From an uncultured bacterium (GTDB lineage: Bacteria; Elusimicrobiota; Elusimicrobia; Elusimicrobiales; Elusimicrobiaceae), in contig CASEWB010000007.1 in the NCBI GenBank assembly GCA_949291545.1, forward strand, positions 62,001-126,000: a DNA stretch of 64,000 nt, written 5' to 3'. The notes under the pieces are model-generated. The model ran no database searches. It was not told where the DNA came from and saw only the letters and a program-made list of their open reading frames with translations. The translations under genes and the position numbers were made by a program. This document shows positions 59,710 to 64,000 of this stretch, piece after piece. Every line of letters begins with the position of its first letter. Position 1 is the first letter of the stretch.

Positions 59710-60276
59710 ATGCTTAGCACGACAGAATTTCGCGAAGGACTTATTTTTGAAGACGAAAACGGCCAGCTGGTAGAAATTATCGAATTCCAGCACCACCGCA
59801 AAAGCCAAGCCCGCGCCGTAGTGCGCGTGAAATTGCGCAACATCAACACCGGTTCCGTAATCGAAACGGCCTACCGCCCCGAAGATAAATTTAAAGAAGT
59901 GGAAGTGGAAAAACGCCCGTTCCAGTATCTCTATACCAACGGCGATATGGCCACTTTTATGAATACCGAAACCTACGACCAGGTGGAAGTGGAAGTAAAA
60001 AAATTGGGCGATTTGACCAAATACTTAAAAGACAATATGGACGCTATCGGCATCTATATCAACGATAAACTGTTTAACGTGGAACTGCCGATTAAGGTCC
60101 CGCTCAAAATCGCCTCCACCGTGCCCGGCGTGAAAGGCGATACGGTAGCCAACACCACCAAAGAAGCCACGCTGGAAACCGGCGCGGTTATCAAAGTGCC
60201 GCTGTTTATCAACGAAGGCGATACCGTGTTGGTAGACACCCGCACCGGCAGCTATGTGGAACGCGTGGCTGCGTAA
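59710..60276 (+). CDS. efp: Translation elongation factor P
   Basis: 188 residues, three OB-like domains; ends GSYVERVAA. EF-P frees ribosomes stalled at proline runs. The loop that carries the modified residue reads FQHHRKSQA where E. coli has VKPGKGQA: the Lys is kept but the Pro-Gly and Gly around it are not. This may mean a different or no modification. SD AGAGG before ATG. Confidence 0.94.
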   Translation: MLSTTEFREGLIFEDENGQLVEIIEFQHHRKSQARAVVRVKLRNINTGSVIETAYRPEDKFKEVEVEKRPFQYLYTNGDMATFMNTETYDQVEVEVKKLGDLTKYLKDNMDAIGIYINDKLFNVELPIKVPLKIASTVPGVKGDTVANTTKEATLETGAVIKVPLFINEGDTVLVDTRTGSYVERVAA

Positions 60277-60760
60277 CAGCTGGATTTGGCGCACGGCCCT
60301 GGCGGCGGTGTTGTGGTCCGTTCCGTACGGGCTGTGCGCTTTTGATTTGCAGTACGGTTCTTTTTTTAAAGTTTCGCAGATAGTTTTGGAAGACGGGCGG
60401 CCGGTATTGCCGCTGGCGCGCGGGAAATATGCTAATCTGCGCGTGTTGGATAAAGAAACTTTTTCGTTTTTAAAAACCTGCTCCGCCGCTTGCCGGCAGG
60501 AGGGGGAAGCGCCCAATCCCCGCGTGTACGAAATACGCGCCGCGCTGACGCGCAAAGGTATGTGGATTGCAGATGTATCTTTTGGGGATAAATGGCTGGT
60601 GACGTTTTTGATTTTTAAAAATCCGGAAGGGTATGGCATTGTGCCCCCGGATAATTTTACTTTTTTGGACAGCCGTTTAGAGGCAACCGTGCGTGAATTG
60701 TTGTCTCAAGCGGCCGCTACGGTGGGGGAAGAACCCGCCCCCGCGCAGGATATTAAATGA
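60254..60760 (+). CDS. Exported protein of unknown function
   Basis: 168 residues with a signal-type helix (WIWRTALAAVLWSVPYGLCAF; the Cys may be lipidated or free). Start ATG 60254 lies inside efp in another frame. The mature part has a Cys pair (LKTCSAACRQEG) and strands such as MWIADVSFGDKWLVTFLIF. Its stop overlaps the next start (ATGA), tying it to the DUF192 gene. Confidence 0.7.
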   Translation: MWNAWLRNSWIWRTALAAVLWSVPYGLCAFDLQYGSFFKVSQIVLEDGRPVLPLARGKYANLRVLDKETFSFLKTCSAACRQEGEAPNPRVYEIRAALTRKGMWIADVSFGDKWLVTFLIFKNPEGYGIVPPDNFTFLDSRLEATVRELLSQAAATVGEEPAPAQDIK

Positions 60761-61095
60761 AGTGTACGCTAAAACGCACGGGTGAAGTATTGGCCCAGCA
60801 GGTGGAAGTAGCCAATACTTTTTACACTCGGTTAAAGGGCTTGATGTTTCGCCGGGAATTAAAACCGGGCAATGGCTTGCTGTTGGACCCTTGTCCTCAA
60901 ATTCATACCTGTTTTATGCGCTTTAGCATAGATGCAATTTTTTTTGACAAAAATGGGTTGGTATTATATATAGCCGAACAAATGAAACCGTGGCGTTTTG
61001 GGCGGTTTGTACGCGGTTCGCGCTATACACTGGAGCTGCCCGGCGGCAGTTTGGCCGGGCGGGTGCGCCCCGGTGATGAAATTATTTTATCGTAA
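60757..61095 (+). CDS. DUF192 family protein
   Basis: 112 residues: VANTFYTRLKGLMFRRELKP, IHTCFMRFSIDAIFFD, VRGSRYTLELPGGSLA. A small beta protein conserved in bacteria and archaea without a proven reaction. Unlike many members it has no signal peptide; the upstream partner is exported instead. Confidence 0.88.
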   Translation: MKCTLKRTGEVLAQQVEVANTFYTRLKGLMFRRELKPGNGLLLDPCPQIHTCFMRFSIDAIFFDKNGLVLYIAEQMKPWRFGRFVRGSRYTLELPGGSLAGRVRPGDEIILS

Positions 61096-61135
61096 TTCCG
61101 GGCAGGACCGGATAAAATAGAATTTGAGGTCAATG

Positions 61136-61903
61136 ATGAAAATAAAACAAGCAATTTGGGCACTGGCTGTTTTGATGCTATGCGCCACGGGAGCGTCCGC
61201 CCGTAATATTTGGGACGATTTTGGCGCCAATGTCACGCGCGACAACGTCCGCGCTTTTACCAAGGATTTGGGTGGCTTGATTGGTTCGGGCACTTATACT
61301 ACAGGCCGCGTGTTGGGCTGGGGCGGTTTTCAGATTGGGCCGCGCGGGAGTATGGTGTTTCGTATGAGCCAAGGCAATGGGGCGGATTACGCCACCAAAC
61401 AGCACACCGCATTGGGCGACCGCGACGAAGTAGGGGAAGTATTTTATCCGTGGTTGCAGGCCGATATTGGTATGCCTTTCCGCATTGACGGTTTTATCCG
61501 TGCCAGCAGCTACCAAGGGCTTACGATTGCCGGCGGCGGCTTGCGCTGGGGGATTACACGCCCGAACGAAATGTTGGGGTCTTTTCAGCCGATGTTGGTG
61601 GTAGCGGCGCACAGCGCCAGCGCGCGGGATTTTTCCGCCACGCACTACAATGCCAGTTTGGTGCTTTCTATGAAGTTTAAATACTTTGTGCCTTATATCG
61701 GCGGCGGGGTGGATTATACCACGCTTAATATCAATAAAGCCCAGTCGGACCCGTCTATGGAAGGGGAAAGCGAACACGCCGCCACAGCGCGCGCTACGGC
61801 CGGGTTTAACTTTAAACTGCCGTCTTATATGGACTTGAGTTTGGCCGCCAACTACGCTTATTACGGGTTGGGGGCGGAAGCTTCACTCACGTTGCGCTTT
61901 TAA
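61136..61903 (+). CDS. Outer-membrane barrel protein
   Basis: 255 residues from ATG 61136 (GAGG 7 nt upstream; ATG 61133 also possible). Signal peptide LMLCATGASA, then glycine-rich amphipathic strands (GWGGFQIGPRGSMVFRMSQ, PYIGGGVDYTTLNINK) and a final EASLTLRF with C-terminal Phe. Eight to ten strands fit. Role unknown; could be a small barrel of the OmpA/OmpW size class. Confidence 0.75.
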   Translation: MKIKQAIWALAVLMLCATGASARNIWDDFGANVTRDNVRAFTKDLGGLIGSGTYTTGRVLGWGGFQIGPRGSMVFRMSQGNGADYATKQHTALGDRDEVGEVFYPWLQADIGMPFRIDGFIRASSYQGLTIAGGGLRWGITRPNEMLGSFQPMLVVAAHSASARDFSATHYNASLVLSMKFKYFVPYIGGGVDYTTLNINKAQSDPSMEGESEHAATARATAGFNFKLPSYMDLSLAANYAYYGLGAEASLTLRF

Positions 61904-61922
61904 GCAAAATTTACAAGTTTAG

Positions 61923-61957
61923 ACGGGCTGGAATTTTGTTCCAGCCCGTTTTTTTAT
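61923..61957 (+). terminator. Terminator of the barrel gene
   Basis: ACGGGCTGGAA/TTCCAGCCCGT and seven T. From here to 62169 I see no gene or repeat that I can name. Confidence 0.9.
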
Positions 61958-62168
61958 GTTTATAAGCACCGTGTTTTTTGGGGGTACTATATTCGTTTTA
62001 CACTTCCAAAGGCTGGCACGCGGTTAGCCTCCCGTACGCACCGGGTGGTGTAGAACGGGCACACTTGGGCGGCGTTATTCCAGCCCCAAAAGCAATTTAT
62101 GGTCCGTTTTGGCGGGGCCTCCATGCCCTAAAGGACCGGAACGGAAGGTTGGCTTGATGGCGTACAAT

Positions 62169-62204
62169 AAAAAGCCCCGGCTGTATGAGCCGGGGCTTTT
62201 AAAA
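62169..62204. terminator. Terminator of the DJ-1/PfpI gene (bidirectional)
   Basis: AAAAGCCCCGGC/GCCGGGGCTTTT stem. Confidence 0.85.
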
Positions 62205-62214
62205 GGGCAAAAAT

Positions 62215-62760
62215 TTAATTGCCTTTGTAGTAGATTTCTTTTTTGGTTTTGTCGGCCACTTCCTTGCCGGCGGCGTCTTCCAGCACGAGGAAAGCAAAGT
62301 CAATCGTAGCGGCGGCCGATTTGCCGGAAATGATGTTGCCGTCCTTTACGGCGTAATCTTCGCAATAGGTGCCGCCAAAGTCTTCATTCATTGCGGTAAA
62401 GCAGGTGTAGCGGCGGCCTTTTAGATAGCCGGCGTGGCCCAAAATCGTCGGGCCGGCGCAAATGGCGGCTACGGTTTTGCCCGCGTCCATAAACTGTTTA
62501 ATCAGCGCTTGCACGGCGGGGTTAGCTTCCATTGCCTTGTACTGCGGTCCGCCAGGCATTACCAGTAAGTCGTATTTGTTGCCGTCCAAAGCGGAAAACG
62601 GCCGCAGTTTAGTGCAGGTTAAGCCAAAGCGGCCGGTGGCGTCTTTATCCAACAAGGAGTATATATTCACGTTCGCGCCGCCGCGGCGCAAAATGGCAAA
62701 AGTGCCTACGGCTTCAATTTCTTCAAATCCGTCTGTTACGAGCATACATATTTTTTTCAT
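62215..62760 (-). CDS. DJ-1/PfpI family protein
   Basis: 181 residues: MLVTDGFEEIEAVGTFAILR (acidic Glu near the site), nucleophile elbow AAICAGPTILGHAG with the reactive Cys, and GKSAAATIDFAFLVLE. The DJ-1 subgroup includes deglycase/chaperone proteins; the exact activity is uncertain. Start overlaps the preceding stop by 1 nt. Confidence 0.9.
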   Translation of the reverse strand: MKKICMLVTDGFEEIEAVGTFAILRRGGANVNIYSLLDKDATGRFGLTCTKLRPFSALDGNKYDLLVMPGGPQYKAMEANPAVQALIKQFMDAGKTVAAICAGPTILGHAGYLKGRRYTCFTAMNEDFGGTYCEDYAVKDGNIISGKSAAATIDFAFLVLEDAAGKEVADKTKKEIYYKGN

Positions 62761-63212
62761 TATTCTTCCTCCGCGTGTCTTTCTTCGTACGGTTCAAACT
62801 GCCCCGGGAAAAGGACGTCTTCCACAATGCGTGCACAGTCGGCCACGCAGCCGCGGCAGGAGCGGATACGGTCGGTTTTCCCGTCTGTTCCGCGCAAAAG
62901 CGCGCAACAACAAGTGGTGTTCCAGTCTTCAAACTTGCGGGTTAATTTTTGGCCCAGCTCAAAGGTGGAAAATTTGGACGCAGGGTTTTGCATATTGCCG
63001 TCGCTGTTTTTAAGCCCGGCCAGCATCATCATAGCGCACACGGAACCGCAGGTTTCGTAGCGTTTGGCAATGCCCAGGCCGTAGGCTTCCACGGCGCGGA
63101 AAGCGGTTTTTTCGTCCATACCCAAGAGGTCGCAGTAGGTGCAGGCTACGGCTTGGGCGCAGTTGTAACCATTTTTGTGTCTGTTCTTGGCTTCTAGAAC
63201 TCTGGATTTCAT
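62760..63212 (-). CDS. C_GCAxxG_C_C family protein, diverged
   Basis: 150 residues from ATG 63212 (a second ATG is directly upstream). Keeps YNCAQAVACTYCDLLG and ETCGSVCAMMMLAGL, but the GxGGG turn is lost (YGLGIAKRY); extra Cys follow (TTCCCALLRG, CRGCVADCARI). Ten or more Cys in all suggest a metal site. It precedes the DJ-1 gene, a pairing that fits stress or metal handling. Confidence 0.8.
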   Translation of the reverse strand: MKSRVLEAKNRHKNGYNCAQAVACTYCDLLGMDEKTAFRAVEAYGLGIAKRYETCGSVCAMMMLAGLKNSDGNMQNPASKFSTFELGQKLTRKFEDWNTTCCCALLRGTDGKTDRIRSCRGCVADCARIVEDVLFPGQFEPYEERHAEEE

Positions 63213-63220
63213 CATAATTT

Positions 63221-63252
63221 AAAAAAGAGCTCCGCGCTTGCGGGCGGAGCTT
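63221..63252 (-). terminator. Terminator of metK
   Basis: AGCTCCGC/GCGGAGCT stem followed on the minus strand by TTTTTT. Confidence 0.85.
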
Positions 63253-63257
63253 TGAAA

Positions 63258-64000
63258 TTACTTGGCGGCTTTTTGAAGCGCGCTTACCTTGTCGGTCGCT
63301 TCCCAGGGGAATTCTTTGCGGCCGAAATGCCCGAAAGAAGCGGTGGCAAGATAGATGGGATTTCTGAGTTTAAAATACTCAATAATCCCCCGCGGTGTAA
63401 GCGGGAAAATCTTTTGCGCAATCTGCGCGAGTTTTTCGTCCGGCAGGACGCCTGTCCCGTCCGTATCCACATAGAAACCGACAGGCTCTTCGCGCCCGAT
63501 GGCGTAGGCGATTTGCACGGTGCACTCTTTGGCCAGCTTGGCGGCCACAATGTTTTTGGCAATGTAGCGGGCCATATAGGCGGCGGAGCGGTCCACTTTG
63601 GTCGGGTCCTTGCCGGAGAATGCGCCCCCGCCGTGCGGGCAGCGGCCGCCGTAGGTGTCCACAATAATTTTGCGGCCGGTGAGGCCGGTGTCGGACTGCG
63701 GGCCGCCGATGACAAATTTGCCCGTCGGGTTGATGTAAATTTTGGTGTCTTTATCCATCCATTTTTTGACGGCCGGGATAATGGCCGCGGCTTCAATTTC
63801 GCGTTTGGATTTTTCGGTAATTTTGTTGCCGGAGCGGTCCAAAATGTCTTCGGTATGTTGGGTGGAAACGACAATCGTGTCCACGCGCACGGGTTTGCCG
63901 TCCTGGTATTCCACGGTTACCTGGCTTTTGGCGTCGGGGCCGAGGTAAGGCAGCATTTTGGTGCGGCGGGCTTTTTCCAAATTCTTTAAGATTTCGTGCG
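63258..64000 (-). CDS. metK: S-adenosylmethionine synthetase (5' end beyond window)
   Basis: The last about 247 codons of metK, open to the right window edge. Seen: the [16 protein letters not shown] strand, [20 protein letters not shown] with the conserved GGP loop, [19 protein letters not shown], and the C-terminal [12 protein letters not shown]. It makes SAM from ATP and methionine, the cofactor needed by HydG and other radical SAM enzymes. Confidence 0.96.
   Translation of the reverse strand, partial: HEILKNLEKARRTKMLPYLGPDAKSQVTVEYQDGKPVRVDTIVVSTQHTEDILDRSGNKITEKSKREIEAAAIIPAVKKWMDKDTKIYINPTGKFVIGGPQSDTGLTGRKIIVDTYGGRCPHGGGAFSGKDPTKVDRSAAYMARYIAKNIVAAKLAKECTVQIAYAIGREEPVGFYVDTDGTGVLPDEKLAQIAQKIFPLTPRGIIEYFKLRNPIYLATASFGHFGRKEFPWEATDKVSALQKAAK

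Overview
The window looks like a chromosomal segment of an anaerobic, Gram-negative-type (diderm) gut bacterium, most likely of the Elusimicrobiota. Seen directly: two maturases of [FeFe]-hydrogenase (HydF, HydG), an MsbA-type lipid exporter, porin-like and other outer-membrane barrels ending in Phe, a HlyD-type adaptor, a type IV pilin with the GFTLIELLVVVLIIGVLAAV leader, the PilT motor, and Dxs/IspA isoprenoid genes. The phylum is my inference from the pilin and from gene order (ftsQ-ftsA-ftsZ-pilT-cmk-plsC-rpsA); a 16S or marker-gene search would settle it. The backbone is visibly richer in G+C than the kdp block at about 4-12 kb.

Layout. 1-3.0 kb: end of a drug-efflux-type operon (HlyD adaptor and two ABC-2 permeases, translationally coupled). 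3.1-3.5 kb: decayed DUF2779 gene. 3.5-12.4 kb: an AT-rich block carrying a complete kdpFABCDE potassium-uptake operon, bounded by a 52-bp perfect direct repeat made mostly of the 3' end of a tRNA-Arg gene. The intact tRNA is at the right end, and about 200-bp imperfect repeats lie near both ends. I read it as a tRNA-integrated island whose integrase is lost. 12.5-24.4 kb: small accessory genes, including a Cys-rich microprotein, a TPR protein, two YqaA-type membrane proteins, a DNA glycosylase, a DUF2207 protein, O6-alkylguanine methyltransferase, a thioesterase, a CYTH protein and three related secreted proteins that resemble the ADP-ribosyltransferase fold. 24.5-25.7 kb: histone H1-like Lys/Ala repeat protein and a type IV pilin.

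25.7-40.9 kb: LOG-family protein, dxs and ispA; a secreted protein; hydF; fba; an M42 peptidase, a transketolase and a PPC-domain protein; a porin; hydG; smpB. 41-48 kb: tRNA-Leu and the division/housekeeping operon ftsQ-ftsA-ftsZ-pilT-cmk-plsC-rpsA. 48-54 kb: DksA/TraR-type zinc protein, MsbA, a 400-nt structured RNA (candidate RNase P RNA), an XRE/S24-like repressor with a palindromic operator facing a YfcC-type transporter. 54-64 kb: PBP4-type carboxypeptidase, a predicted scramblase-like membrane protein, a tandem pair of M24 peptidases with efp, a DUF192 protein and a barrel protein, DJ-1/PfpI, a C_GCAxxG_C_C protein and the 3' part of metK.

The points most worth a second look are the kdp island at the tRNA, the secreted ART-like paralogs that share a promoter-proximal TAGGTC-N4-GACC element at a fixed distance from the -10 box, several genes whose -10 box sits exactly 6 nt before the start codon (leaderless mRNAs), the Cys-rich microprotein/membrane-protein pair, and the divergent RNA gene at 50.7-51.1 kb.
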